DNA from: Piezodorus guildinii
Taxonomy: Eukaryota; Arthropoda; Insecta; Hemiptera; Pentatomidae
DNA: 64,000 nucleotides
Assembly (NCBI GenBank): GCA_023052935.1
Contig: CM041298.1
Span: 55,683,813-55,747,812, forward strand
Direction of reading: 5' to 3'
Shown here piece by piece: positions 21,711 to 31,249 of the stretch (position 1 is the first letter of the stretch; every line of letters starts with the position of its first letter). The position numbers were made by a program, and so were the translations under genes. The notes under the pieces were generated by a model that saw nothing but the letters and a program-made list of their open reading frames with translations, had not been told where the DNA came from and made no database searches.

Positions 21711-21897
21711 CAGTCCACGTCTAGCAGCCGTAGGGTACAGTTCAGTGGTCTAATCAGTCTCTCCTTTAGTCAGTGATTTTATTTACAGTCATTCTTTTTT
21801 CTTTCGAAAAATCTTTTATTTTGTGTTTATCAGTTGTTTGTTACTCAAATTGTTCTCCAATCAAACAAATACGAATACTGGGGGCCAAGCACGAACT
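21711..21897 (+). promoter_or_regulatory. LINE 5' UTR, likely internal promoter
   Basis: The element begins CAGTCCACGTCTAGCAGCC. Jockey-type LINEs are transcribed from an internal Pol II promoter whose initiator lies at the very first bases, and CAGT-type starts are common. No experimental signal is visible here, so the promoter role is inferred from the family. Confidence 0.4.
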
Positions 21898-23034
21898 ATG
21901 GCCGAACAGACAGCCAGCACGTCAACAAAACGTAAAAGAGGTGAGTTCAACATTGAAACCTCCAATAGTTATGACATACTTTCCGATTTAGATGAAGAAG
22001 ATACCGAAATCTTAAAAAACATAGTAAGTCAGAAACAGAACAAAAGTCAATATCCTCCCATAATAGTAAACTCATCTTACAACAACATCAGTGGTGCTAT
22101 TAACAATTTAAAATCAAAAGTGAAAGACTTAAATATAAAATATAATATGAATAAAACTACAATATATGTCCATAACAGTGAAGACTTTGAACTCGTAAAA
22201 AATTTCTTAAAAGATATCAATCTCGGCTTTCACACGTTCACTCCAAAAAGTGAAACGAAACCTAAAATTATTTTAAAAGGTATGCCTCCTCAGTTCCCCA
22301 TTGAAGAAATTTCGACTGACCTACAAAATCAAGGTTTAGCCATTCATAAAATCTACCAAATGGAGAAAAAATCTGCCAGCGGGTCTATAAAGCTTCCGAT
22401 ACTAATAGTAATTTTAGATAATAAAGATCAGCTAGCCAAATTAAATAACATTCGCTATAGTTGTAACATTGTAATAAAATGGGAAAAATACAGATCTAAC
22501 AAAACTTTAACTCAATGTTACAAATGTCAAGAATTTAACCACGTGGCACGTAATTGCTTTAAAAATCCAAAATGTCTGAAATGTGCCGAAGACCATCTTT
22601 CAAAGGACTGCCCAAACACATTAATCGACGGGTTCAAACCCAAATGCTGTAATTGCTCCGATGAACATTTTTCAAATTCCACGGAATGTACGAAATATCA
22701 AAGAAATCTCGAATTACAGTTAAGCAAAAAAAAACCAGCACTTCGAGCGATTCCACGAAAAACATTTGAACAAACTGACCAAGAATTTCCAGTTCTACCA
22801 ACCCCGAAATCTCCGTGGCCTCAAAATACATTCTCTCCGAAAACCGCCAACAGCAACTCTAACGAACCTACCATGTCTGATTGTTTTAAAGAGATAAAAA
22901 ATATATTCAATTTATTTAATGTAAGTAAATTAATTACAAACTTTAAAAAAATTTTATTACAACTAAAAAGCGCCGAAGATGGCATGTCAAAAATCTTTAT
23001 TCTCGTAGAAGGATTACTTTCTATGTTGGATTAA
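21898..23034 (+). CDS. LINE ORF1 (Gag-like nucleic-acid-binding protein)
   Basis: An intact 378-residue frame, starting at the ATG at 21898 (MAEQTASTSTKRKRG); upstream in-frame codons offer no ATG. The N-terminus is basic and Ser/Thr-rich. Residues near 115-200 (KPKIILKGMPPQFPIEEIST) resemble the RNA-recognition-like part of Jockey ORF1 proteins. Three zinc knuckles follow: CYKCQEFNHVARNC (from residue 207), CLKCAEDHLSKDC (226) and CCNCSDEHFSNSTEC (250). The C-terminal third is Ser/Pro-rich. The known family role is to bind LINE RNA and help form the retrotransposition particle. The stop TAA overlaps an ATG. Confidence 0.92.
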   Translation: MAEQTASTSTKRKRGEFNIETSNSYDILSDLDEEDTEILKNIVSQKQNKSQYPPIIVNSSYNNISGAINNLKSKVKDLNIKYNMNKTTIYVHNSEDFELVKNFLKDINLGFHTFTPKSETKPKIILKGMPPQFPIEEISTDLQNQGLAIHKIYQMEKKSASGSIKLPILIVILDNKDQLAKLNNIRYSCNIVIKWEKYRSNKTLTQCYKCQEFNHVARNCFKNPKCLKCAEDHLSKDCPNTLIDGFKPKCCNCSDEHFSNSTECTKYQRNLELQLSKKKPALRAIPRKTFEQTDQEFPVLPTPKSPWPQNTFSPKTANSNSNEPTMSDCFKEIKNIFNLFNVSKLITNFKKILLQLKSAEDGMSKIFILVEGLLSMLD

Positions 23035-23259
23035 TGGTCATTCCATTGTGCAAAAATACTCGTAATATTTATTTATTCAAATCTCTTATGAGTGTTAGCG
23101 ATGTAAAATTGTTTATACACAGTGTCTTGCTAAATTCCTATTGTATAAGCTGCTGTATAAACAACTTTAGCCTTAGCTTCAATTTCACAATAATAATTAT
23201 CAGCGATCTTTATATCCCGTACTCTTTTACAACATACTTTCTCGTATACATTACAATAA
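23035..23259 (+). other. LINE inter-ORF spacer
   Basis: 225 bases between the ORF1 stop and the ORF2 ATG. A frame that runs through it is not conserved-looking (mostly Ser/Ile/Leu) and is probably chance. How ORF2 is translated is not shown by the sequence. Confidence 0.5.
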
Positions 23260-25971
23260 ATGCTACAACTCATTCGGAAAATTCTAATGACTAGTGACAA
23301 TAGTAAAATTAAACTTATGATGTGGAACGCACAAACTATTCGCGGAAACGATGTAGAATTTAAATTATTTTTAAATCATAATCAACCCCATTTAGTCTCT
23401 GTTTGTGAAACTCGTCTTTCTGAAACTGATCGTTTCTCTCTTCCAGGATATGTCATTTACAGACGTGACCGTAGTAGAGCTGGAGGGGGGGTCATGCTTT
23501 TAGTGCGGTCCGATATTCAGCATCATTTTATACACGTTCCTGACTTAATGTTTACCGAAGCCGTGGCGATCAATACAATTATTAACAATAAATCGACCAC
23601 TGTAATATCTGTATATATCCCACCAAATAAAATAAATATTCCAGATATTAGTAAACTATTTAATTTAAATAAACAAGTTATCATTTTTGGCGATCTAAAC
23701 GCGAAACACACACAGTGGAACTGTAACAGAACAAAATAAAACGGTAAATTAATTCTAAATTTTATCGTAAAAAACCATATTCAATTACACAGTCCGTCTG
23801 AACCAACCCATATACCGACTCAACGTAATTACAAACCTAGCATCATCGATTTGGCTCTTACAAAAAATATTTACAACTTATCACCTCTTATCGCTTTACC
23901 ATGTTTAAATTCGGACCACAATCCCGTGATTTTTCGTATACAATCTCCTTTACCAAAAATTTCCAAAATACTCAAATTTTCGCTCAAAGACGCTGACTGG
24001 CCAAAGTTCAGGAAAGAGCTAGATTCCCGAATCAATATAAACCCAACCATAAATAATTCGAAAGAAATCGATACCACACTAATCGATTTTTATGAACATA
24101 TAAAATTATCCATGTCCTTATCCATTCCACAACAATACTACCACCCGTATTATCATAATAATTTACCATATCGACTCAGAGCATTAATATATTTAAAAAA
24201 TAGATTAAAAAGATCTTTCCAGCGTAACAAAATTCCAAAAACCAAATTAGTCTATAATAAACTAAACAGTTACATTAAAAAACGTCTCCATGACTGGAAA
24301 AACGAAAACTGGGCTACGGTTTTGAAATCTTGTCAGCCAGGGGACAATAACATGTGGAAAATTCACAAAAATTTAACTAAGCAGTCCCCGAAAATTCCAC
24401 CTTTAAAAAATAACGACGGCTACGCATATCTGGACAGGGAAAAAGCTCAGCTATTAGTCAAGCATTTCCAGTCAACTCACTCAATCACCTCTCTCCTTGG
24501 TTCAAATCACCACAACCGTAAAATTCTAAAATCCGTCCGCGATTATTTAAAATCACCTTTTATTGTTAATTTCTCTTCCATTTCTCCGAAAGAAGTCGCA
24601 AATATCATTAAAGAACTGAAGCCAAAAAAAGCCCCAGGTGATGACAGCATCTCCTCCTTAGTTATTAAAAATCTAAGCCGAAAATCGATTTATTTTTTAA
24701 CTAAAGTATTTAATTGCACATTGAGATATAGCTACTTCCCTATCATCTGGAAAACTTCCAAAACTATAGTAATAAAAAAACCGAATAAAGACCATAGTAA
24801 TGTTTCGAACTACAGACCTATAAGTCTACTTAATATACTTTCTAAAATTCTGGAAAAACTAATTCTCAAAAGAATTAACAAGCATATTAGACTAAAGAAC
24901 CTCCTAATAGATGAACAATTTGGTTTTAGGAATCACCACTGCACTATTGACCAATTAGCACGACTTACTGACTTCATCACAAAAGCCTTTAACGAACGCA
25001 AACATACCGGCATGCTCCTTCTAGACCTCGAAAAAGCATTTGATACCATTTGGCACTCCGGGCTCATATACAAATTAATCGCATTCAACTTCCCACCATA
25101 CCTGATTCACATCATTCACTCCTATTTAACAAATAGACAGTTCTATATTCAAGTTGGGACATCTACTTCCGACACACTCCCCATCTTAGCGGGTCTTCCT
25201 CAAGGCTCTTGCCTATCTCCAATCCTATTTAATTTGTTCATTTCTGATTTACCAGCCCATCCATTTGTGACGAGGTCATTATACGCTGATGATACAGCAT
25301 TGTATACATCATCATATCGCATAGATACAATAGTGAATCGCCTTCAACTATATTTTAAAAAATTTCACAAATATTGCATAAAATGGAAATTGAAAATTAA
25401 TCCCACCAAATCTGAAGCAATTCTTTTCACTAAACGTCGCCCACAAATAAACCACCAAATCAAGATAAATTCAGCTCTCATCCCTTGGTCAAAATCCGTA
25501 CAGTACCTAGGCATAACATTAGACAAATCTCTTACGTTCACAGATCATATCAATAGAAAAACTGATAAAGCCAAAAAATTAATATTTAAAATGTTTCCAT
25601 ACTTCAACCGAAAATCCCATTTGAGCTCTCATAACAAATTAATAATATACAAATCAGTTATTCGCCCGTTAATTACATACGCCTCGCCAGTCTGGAGCTC
25701 AACCTGCTTGACTAACTACCAAAAACTTGAAAGGATTCAAAATCTATCAATGCGGATAATTAACAATTACCCCCGCTACACTAAAATATCATCCATGCTC
25801 CAGGACTTACAGCTTCCAACAATTAAACATTTTGTCCATACTCAAACAGCTTCTTACTTCAGTAAAACACCAGTCTCCAAAAATCCATTAATAAAGGAAA
25901 TCGGTAACTATAATAAAGCATCTCTAAAACGCTACATTCATAAAAGAACTAAACATGTGTTACTAACTTAA
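23260..25971 (+). pseudogene. LINE ORF2: APE endonuclease and reverse transcriptase, one internal stop
   Basis: A single reading frame of 903 codons from the ATG at 23260 to the stop at 25969-25971, broken only by TAA at 23737-23739 (codon 160). The frame before and after the stop is the same and lacks other lesions. The N-terminal APE-type endonuclease shows KLMMWNAQTIRG, a CETRLS motif, GDLNAKHTQWN just before the stop, and SDHNP at residues 218-222. The reverse transcriptase has LLDLEKAFDTIWHSGL, AGLPQGSCLSPILFNLF and the catalytic YADD at residues 675-678. A C-terminal thumb-like region follows. The protein nicks DNA and copies the element RNA by target-primed reverse transcription. As sequenced, only a truncated endonuclease would be made. 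Confidence 0.93.
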
Positions 25972-26225
25972 GCTACTTTATTTTAATTTCTAATTTTATA
26001 TTATCAACTGTGTTATCTGTTTTTATTAGTAGGTTTTTGTATAATTTTTCCTACAACATTATATAATCACAATTTAATTTTACCACTAATTATAGATTAG
26101 TTAATTAGATTATAACTACCAAATGAACCAAACATTTGATGATTGTAAGGATGTCTCATCCGTAATCATTTATAAATATTTTGTCAATATGTAAAAATGT
26201 AAATAAAGTTTATTTTATTTTATTT
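25972..26225 (+). other. LINE 3' UTR and TTTTA tail
   Basis: About 254 bases with AATAAAG near 26200 and a terminal run of TTTTA units ending at 26225. Tails of short tandem repeats rather than poly(A) occur in several non-LTR clades. Confidence 0.8.
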
Positions 26226-26237
26226 TACTCTACAGGT
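26226..26237. repeat. Target-site duplication, right copy
   Basis: TACTCTACAGGT, matching 21699-21710. Confidence 0.9.
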
Positions 26238-26575
26238 GACCCTCGATGCATTCAGCAAGGAGTTAAAGATTAATATGTACAAGGTAAAGTGTTCAAACCC
26301 GGCAGATTCAAACACCTTGTTGATGCTTTTAGGATCACCTGTGGTGTAGTGGCTAGCATAACAGCCTTCTATGCTTAAGGTCGCAAGTCTAAAACCAGCA
26401 GATCGTCCTATATTTGTGCACCACAGATGACTCTTAAAAGATTTAATAAGTGGAACTGGTAAAAGATCCCTATCTTAAATAAACCTGGGTAGGCAAAACT
26501 TAGGACTCCCGCTGCACCGCCGGATTAAGCACAGTAACATAAAGTGACGATAAATGGATAAACAACAACAAGATT
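26238..26575 (+). mobile_element. SINE C, continuation beyond the LINE
   Basis: The first part (GACCCTCGATGCATTCAGCA ... GTTCAAACCCGGCAGATTCA) is the same spacer as 21461-21530, confirming that two similar head-to-head units existed before the LINE inserted. From about 26333 a plus-strand SINE C follows: GGATCACCTGTGGTGTAGTG, CTAGCATAACAGCC, then the body to CATAAAGTGACGATAAATGG. The B box is damaged. Confidence 0.75.
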
Positions 26576-26636
26576 TAATAAAAATGTTAAGTTCTTGGTA
26601 GCAAAACCTCATTATATTAACTGTATAAAATGGGTA

Positions 26637-26768
26637 CAAGAAATTATGAAATTGACTGAAAAAATTATGAATTTGACTGAACAAATTATGTATTTGACTG
26701 AAAAAATTATGAATTTGACTGAAAAAATTATGAATTTGATTGAAAAAATTATGAATTTGACTGAAAAA
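26637..26768 (+). repeat. 21-bp minisatellite, about six units
   Basis: Unit GAAAAAATTATGAATTTGACT, six copies with a few changes. Because 21 is a multiple of three, a frame reads as a seven-residue TEKIMNL repeat, but there is no gene context. It is inverted relative to the two units at 21319-21374. Confidence 0.9.
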
Positions 26769-26799
26769 AGCTATATACATACTTATTCGCAATATTTCA

Positions 26800-27060
26800 T
26801 ATTATGATGTTTCCCACAGCACATTACAAGAATTTTAACATTTTGTACGTCATATTTATATAACTTTTTTTTACCACAATAATCTAATTATTTACCTGTC
26901 ATGAAATAATTAAATATTTTCTTGTGCTCTTTTGTTTCTAATTATTAGTATAATTTCTTTAACTTATCATCTTTGTAATTTTCTCAGCCATTACTTAGTA
27001 TTTATAATTTATTTTTTATTGTGTCAATAATTTTTTTATTATTTGTCTCTTCATATATTA
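26800..27060. other. AT-rich, no recognised feature
   Basis: Very AT-rich sequence up to the Penelope-like remnant. No frame or shared block was found. Confidence 0.5.
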
Positions 27061-27205
27061 TTTTCGACAACTGGTAGTTATCTTTTGTTTTATAGCCCTG
27101 AAGAAGGCCTAAAATTTAGGCCGAAACGTCACAAATAAATTAGGAGTTTTATTCACTGCACCGGAATCAACTACTCCCCAATAAATAAACACAGTTAACC
27201 ATTCT
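27061..27205 (+). mobile_element. Penelope-like repeat remnant
   Basis: Shares with 31119-31230 the order CTGAAGAAG, a palindromic stem, GGCCGAAACGTC, then TTTT...GACTGCACC..GAA..CAACTTCTC. No reverse transcriptase or GIY-YIG frame remains. The Penelope-like label depends on the hammerhead-type core and is inferred. Confidence 0.45.
27098..27130 (+). ncRNA. Hammerhead-ribozyme-like core
   Basis: CTGAAGA at 27098-27104 fits CUGANGA, where position 7 is free. It is followed by a strong potential stem II (GGCCTAAA/TTTAGGCC), GAAA, and ACGTC, which could form a very short stem III as in dimeric hammerheads. One extra A separates the core from stem II, and helix I pairing is not evident, so this may be an inactive descendant. 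Confidence 0.4.
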
Positions 27206-27225
27206 CACATCATTGCTGAAGTTGG

Positions 27226-27330
27226 TTTTTTACTTACACTTACCTATATTTAGAGTACATAGAAAGAGAAATAATTGCGATCTTGAAAATATTAGAATTG
27301 AGTTTTTACCGGAAATACGCGTTTTAGATA
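27226..27330 (-). mobile_element. HINE-like right-end fragment
   Basis: TTTTTACTTACACTTACC, then GAAATAATTGCGATCTTGAA and TTTTTACCGGAAATACGCGT: the right terminus on the minus strand, truncated after about 100 bases. Confidence 0.65.
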
Positions 27331-27399
27331 CATACAAGACTGTAAAAACTAAAGTATTTCTTTTACTTTAGCAGTGACTGGACAGAAATTCTAACCTTT

Positions 27400-27825
27400 C
27401 ACTTAAATACAAAAGATTCATTTACATGACAATGAAAAGGCGTACATGGGTCTACGGAGTTGAGCTTTTGGGCTCTACTAAATAATCAAATTCCTCTCAA
27501 ATCCAATCCTTACAATCCGACATCCTTCGTATAATCCTCAACTTTCTCACGAATAAAATCATCCATAAATACCACATGTTGCTAATTTGGCCTGTACCAG
27601 GTATCACTCCTTCCATGACAAACTTCATTTCTATGCTAATCCATTAGTTTTAATCCTTGCTTCCTCTTAAATTTCTGATAATCCACCGAGGCGTCCAAAA
27701 AAATGATGAGCTCGAGACTTTCTTGTTTAGATTGACTACTAGAATTCTGCCAATGGGCAGTTTCTCTTTATGTACTATCATTTAGCAGCATATTCACTTG
27801 TAAATTTGCAGATGTAAATTTCAAC
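27400..27825 (+). mobile_element. Jockey-like LINE 3' fragment, decayed
   Basis: A frameshifted C-terminal coding relic: GTTGAGCTTTTGGGCTCTAC, CAATCCTTACAATCCGACAT and ATCCTTCGTATAATCCTCAA correspond to the ELLGSTK..NS.QIQ.LQS.ILRIILN segment seen more completely at 28180-28260. The UTR with CTCGAGACTTTC and TCTGCCAATGGG follows, shared with 15900-16035. Confidence 0.6.
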
Positions 27826-27829
27826 AACA

Positions 27830-28585
27830 AAATGTATATAAATACACATCCTCACACAATTTCAGTCTTCGAAGAATGGTGTCAGAACTGAAGAATTAAA
27901 ATAAATCCCAATAAATCACAACAAATAACCTTCACTCTACGTCGTAAATCTATGACTTCCTGCCCCACCGTATCCTTTAACAATATCTTACTTACTCCTG
28001 TTGAACAGATCCTAGACAAACGCCTCCCATGGAACCCTCATACTAGAATGAAACGACAAGAAACTGATCGAAGATACCGATTACTACAACAATAACTAGA
28101 CAAACGTTCAAAAGTTTCAGTATATTACAAAAGACGACTCATTTACATCAATATTGTCAGACATACTAGGACATACGAAATCGAGCTTTGGGGCTCTACT
28201 AAAACATCTAATTCTTCCCGCATCCAATCCTTACAATCCAAAATCCTTCACAAAACCTTGAATGTCCCTGATTTTGTCACAAATCAATTCCTATATAATG
28301 ACCTAAACATCCCATTTGTTTCAGACATAGCCCGTGATAGATACTCCTCTTTTTATTCCAAAATCCCTGCCCACATAAATCCACTTGTCCGTAATCTTCC
28401 TTAGATATTCCTGATAAACCTCCAAGGCGATTGAAAAGAAGGTAGCTTAAAGCGTAGGTTAAAATAGTTAGCGAAGTGCTACCACTGGGTAGTTCTTTCT
28501 CAAGACATTTTCATGGCTTTTCTTCACTCTGCATATTTACTAATTGTGTTATGTAATTAAGTTGTAAATTACAATAAATAAATAA
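27830..28585 (+). mobile_element. Jockey-like LINE 3' fragment
   Basis: Longer remnant of the same family. Conceptual translation shows RIKINPNKSQQITFTLRRK, typical of the segment after the YADD motif, then ELWGSTKTSNSSRIQSLQSK and a LNIPFVSDIARDRYSSF stretch. Several stops and frameshifts interrupt it. The UTR has GCTACCACTGGGTAG, then an AATAAATAAATAAA tail near 28580. The RT active site itself is missing. Confidence 0.7.
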
Positions 28586-28589
28586 AAAT

Positions 28590-29245
28590 ACATTTATTAT
28601 CAATCATAATTACTGCATCTGGTATTTCCTTCAGTAACATCAACAGTAGTAGATTATATAACTGCCTGGCCTTTGTACCGTTATTAGTCAACTACCCCCA
28701 GACTCCAGAGCGCTGCTATTCCAGAAATAGATCTAAAACTGATTTAGGTTGCCTAACGTGGCTCAAAGAAAGTGTCGTAAACGGTGTGTCGTCAGTGAGC
28801 AGTTTGCAATCTGGTCCGTGGAGCTAGTAGCCTGGGCGAGAGGCCATAGGCTACCTTCAGGACAATAGAAATAGATGTTATGTCAGACCTCAATAACCTA
28901 TAACCTGTTCTATAACAGTGCAACTTTTGTCATATAACTATGATATAGACTGCTGTTTCATTGCATCTGTGTGCAACGTTTTTTTTTTTTTTTTTTCGAA
29001 ACGCCATGTGGTATAGTTTATTCAACTATTATATGAATGGGATAACGTTTCCCAAGAATACTGCATCAGCATAAAATAATATTAATATAGAATCAGCAAG
29101 AAACTTTTAATTCGCTCCTGCACAATATTTTTTTAAGTTACAATAAGTAAACGAAACGGAACAAGGATAAGTCATGAACAGAAAAACTGCAATCCTTTGG
29201 TAGCGCTCCAATAATAATTTTAAATAAAGAGGTCTCACGACCAAC
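28590..29245. other. Unassigned
   Basis: 28640-28900 is GC-richer than its flanks. It holds no frame longer than a few dozen codons and no shared block. A T run lies at 28980-28997. Confidence 0.4.
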
Positions 29246-29246
29246 T

Positions 29247-29852
29247 TTTTTACTTTCACTTACATACATATCGTGAAAATTTTCGAATTCCAGTTTTCAA
29301 CGGAAATACGCGTTTTAGGGTCCCCTGAGTCCAAATAACCAAGTCCCACAAAAAGGTCTGTGTGTGTGTGGTAACTCCACGGCGGAAACGGTAAGTCCTA
29401 TCAAACTGAAATTTCATATTTAATACAAATATACGCCCGAGACGTTACAAAACCTTTTTCGTCAAAATGAGCTTACCAGAAGAGCCACTTTATACCATGC
29501 ATTTTGCACCTTTTTTCGATTTTCTCAAAAACGGTTCCGACGATTTTGATTAAACTTACTATATCGATGTAAAATATAATGGGCTTTAATATAATGTAGG
29601 TTCCATTCTGATTAAAATGGTCTGACAGGGCTTAAATACCGATATTTTAAATTTGCTTCCCCTAAAGTACCTTTAATTTTGTAGATTCAATAAAAATAAA
29701 TATATTATCTTGTTAACGCTGATGAAAAAAAGGTAAATATATAAATTGAATAAATTCGATACCCAACTAAAGGAGAAAACAGAAAACATATTTTTTTAAT
29801 GCAATTCTTTCATTGATTTTAAAAATGAAGGTATATGAAAGTCGTATGTTGC
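29247..29852 (-). mobile_element. HINE-like element, internally deleted
   Basis: Both ends are present (TTTTACTTTCACTTACATAC at the right terminus, TCGGTGCGGGCAACATACG at the left), but the copy is only about 606 bp. Compared with 19230-20146, roughly 290 bp are missing between the TTTAATGCAATT block and ATTGATTTTAAAAATGAAGG. Confidence 0.75.
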
Positions 29853-30292
29853 CCGCACCGATTTTTTTCATACCCCTCAAAAGATGATGAAAAGTCGAAG
29901 AGGAGTAGAGGATTGAAACTAATGTAGTATTGAGAAAATAGGATGCCATGGGTAATTATTGAAGATAATTTATTTAATTAAGTAATTTAACCATATAAAA
30001 CTAGCACAATTTTCTTCCAACATCTTGATTATTATAATTACTATATAATTCGTCAATATTAGTCGAAGTTTCGGGGCTTTGTTCCCCATTATCATGACTT
30101 TTTTTATACATAACTAACAGCTACATTCACTTCTAAAAGTCGACTATGTATTTATAATTGGATTATTTTCGAGAGGTGTTTTGTGCTTTCCATTTTTTTG
30201 ATAAACATTGAACCCCTTGATAAAAAAAATATATTTTTAACAGCAATTATGAAACTATATGCATTATAAACTATTAATGACTTATCTGAATA
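29853..30292. other. No recognised feature
   Basis: AT-rich, without shared repeat blocks apart from a weak GTTTCGGGGCTTTGTTCCCC stretch near 30067, which has no counterpart elsewhere in the window. Confidence 0.45.
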
Positions 30293-30530
30293 GGATCACT
30301 TGTGATGTAGTGGTTAGTATAACCGCCTTCCTTGCCCAAGGTCGAGGGTTCAAACCTCGCTAGTGGCACTAGGATTTTTTTAATAAAGAAAAATTATGAG
30401 GTGAAAAGGTGGCTCCGAGCCTGTGCGATGTCAGGTAGTCGTCCTTAAAGACCCCCTATTTAAAAACCCACGGTGGAATCGTCAGATTAGCCACACCAGC
30501 ATATGTGAAATTAATAATCAAACCAATAAC
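30293..30530 (+). mobile_element. SINE family C, best head
   Basis: The clearest tRNA-like head of the family: GGATCACTTGTGATGTAGTG, GTTAGTATAACCGCC, AAGGTCGAGGGTTCAAACC, with A-box-like TAGTGGTTAGTA and a B box GGTTCAAACC about 35 bases downstream. The body is shortened, retaining CCGAGCCTGTGCGATGTCAG and TCGTCAGATTAGCCAC. No acceptor stem pairs across the region, so this is a SINE rather than a tRNA gene. Confidence 0.8.
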
Positions 30531-30689
30531 AAATCTTGAGCGTGTGTTTAAGTTTATTTATATATGAAAACCATTGTAGTTAATAAACCGCAAAGATACC
30601 GTAAGTATAGGTAATTCATAATATAAGTTTAAAAAAATTAAACCTTAAGCCACTCAAATACCTATGATTAATATTGGATAATATATAAA

Positions 30690-31065
30690 AGTAGATACAA
30701 AAATAAAATCCATAACAACAAGAAAAAATGAAATCCAGGAAGAAATAAAGTCCCGGTTAAAGGTGGGAAATGCGAGTTATTATTCAGTTGCTAAGATACT
30801 TAGCTCACGGCTTCTATCTAAAAACTTAAAGGTTAGAATTTATAAAACTATTATTCTTCCAGCGGTTCTTTACGGATGTGAAACGTGGCCGCTTACTTTG
30901 AAGGATGAACAACGGCTTAAGGTTTTCGAAAATAAGGTACTGCGCAAAATATTTGGTCCGAAGAGAGATGAGGGCACTAGGGAGTTTAGAAGGTTGCACA
31001 CCACGGAATTGCGGAACTTGTATCCTGTGAATATAATTGAGTTGATAGCATTGTTAGGTTTATGA
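30690..31065 (+). mobile_element. RTE-like LINE ORF2 fragment
   Basis: An open stretch of about 110 codons. It reads as the region C-terminal to the RT palm: NEIQEEIKSRLKVGNASYYS, RIYKTIILPAVLYGCETWPL, then ENKVLRKIFGPKRDE. The YGCETW motif and the K(I)FGP motif are characteristic of RTE and related LINEs. It ends in a stop at 31063-31065. A second copy lies at 32490-32930. Confidence 0.8.
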
Positions 31066-31093
31066 ATTTTAGGAAGTCCATAGAAACAGGAGA

Positions 31094-31122
31094 GGTTTGA
31101 AGATGAGGTTACTTCAAACCTT
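31094..31122. repeat. Perfect inverted repeat next to the hammerhead-like core
   Basis: AGGTTTGAAG and CTTCAAACCT, ten bases each with a nine-base loop, directly upstream of CTGAAGA at 31123. It may be part of the Penelope-like repeat structure or chance. Confidence 0.7.
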
Positions 31123-31155
31123 CTGAAGAAGTCCTATAATTTAGGCCGAAACGTC
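31123..31155 (+). ncRNA. Hammerhead-ribozyme-like core
   Basis: CTGAAGA followed by AGTCCTATAATTTAGGCC and GAAACGTC. Stem II is imperfect (a TC versus GG mismatch), so this copy looks more decayed than 27098-27130. The downstream GACTGCACCCTGAA and CTAACTTCTC blocks are shared with that copy. Confidence 0.35.
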
Positions 31156-31249
31156 GGCACCAGTTTATATCTTAATTGTGTGTTCTTTTGACTGCACCCT
31201 GAACTAACTTCTCTGACTAAAATAAGTTCTGTTTCAGGAATATTCAGTT

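Larger units (their letters stand above)
21711..26225 (+). mobile_element. Full-length Jockey-clade non-LTR retrotransposon
   Basis: A 4.5-kb LINE flanked by a perfect 12-base target duplication. Order: 5' UTR starting CAGTCCACGTC (21711-21897), ORF1 nucleic-acid-binding protein (21898-23034), a 225-bp spacer, ORF2 endonuclease/reverse transcriptase (23260-25971, one internal stop), a short 3' UTR with AATAAAG, and a TTTTA repeat tail instead of poly(A). It lies in a SINE C head. An intact target duplication, an open ORF1 and a single stop in ORF2 point to a recent insertion. The Jockey assignment rests on ORF1 zinc knuckles and RT motifs; a close neighbouring clade cannot be excluded by eye. 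Confidence 0.92.

Noticed and set aside
26637..26768. Direct repeats as a CRISPR-like array
   Set aside because: Units are contiguous 21-bp tandem repeats without spacers, in a eukaryotic genome.
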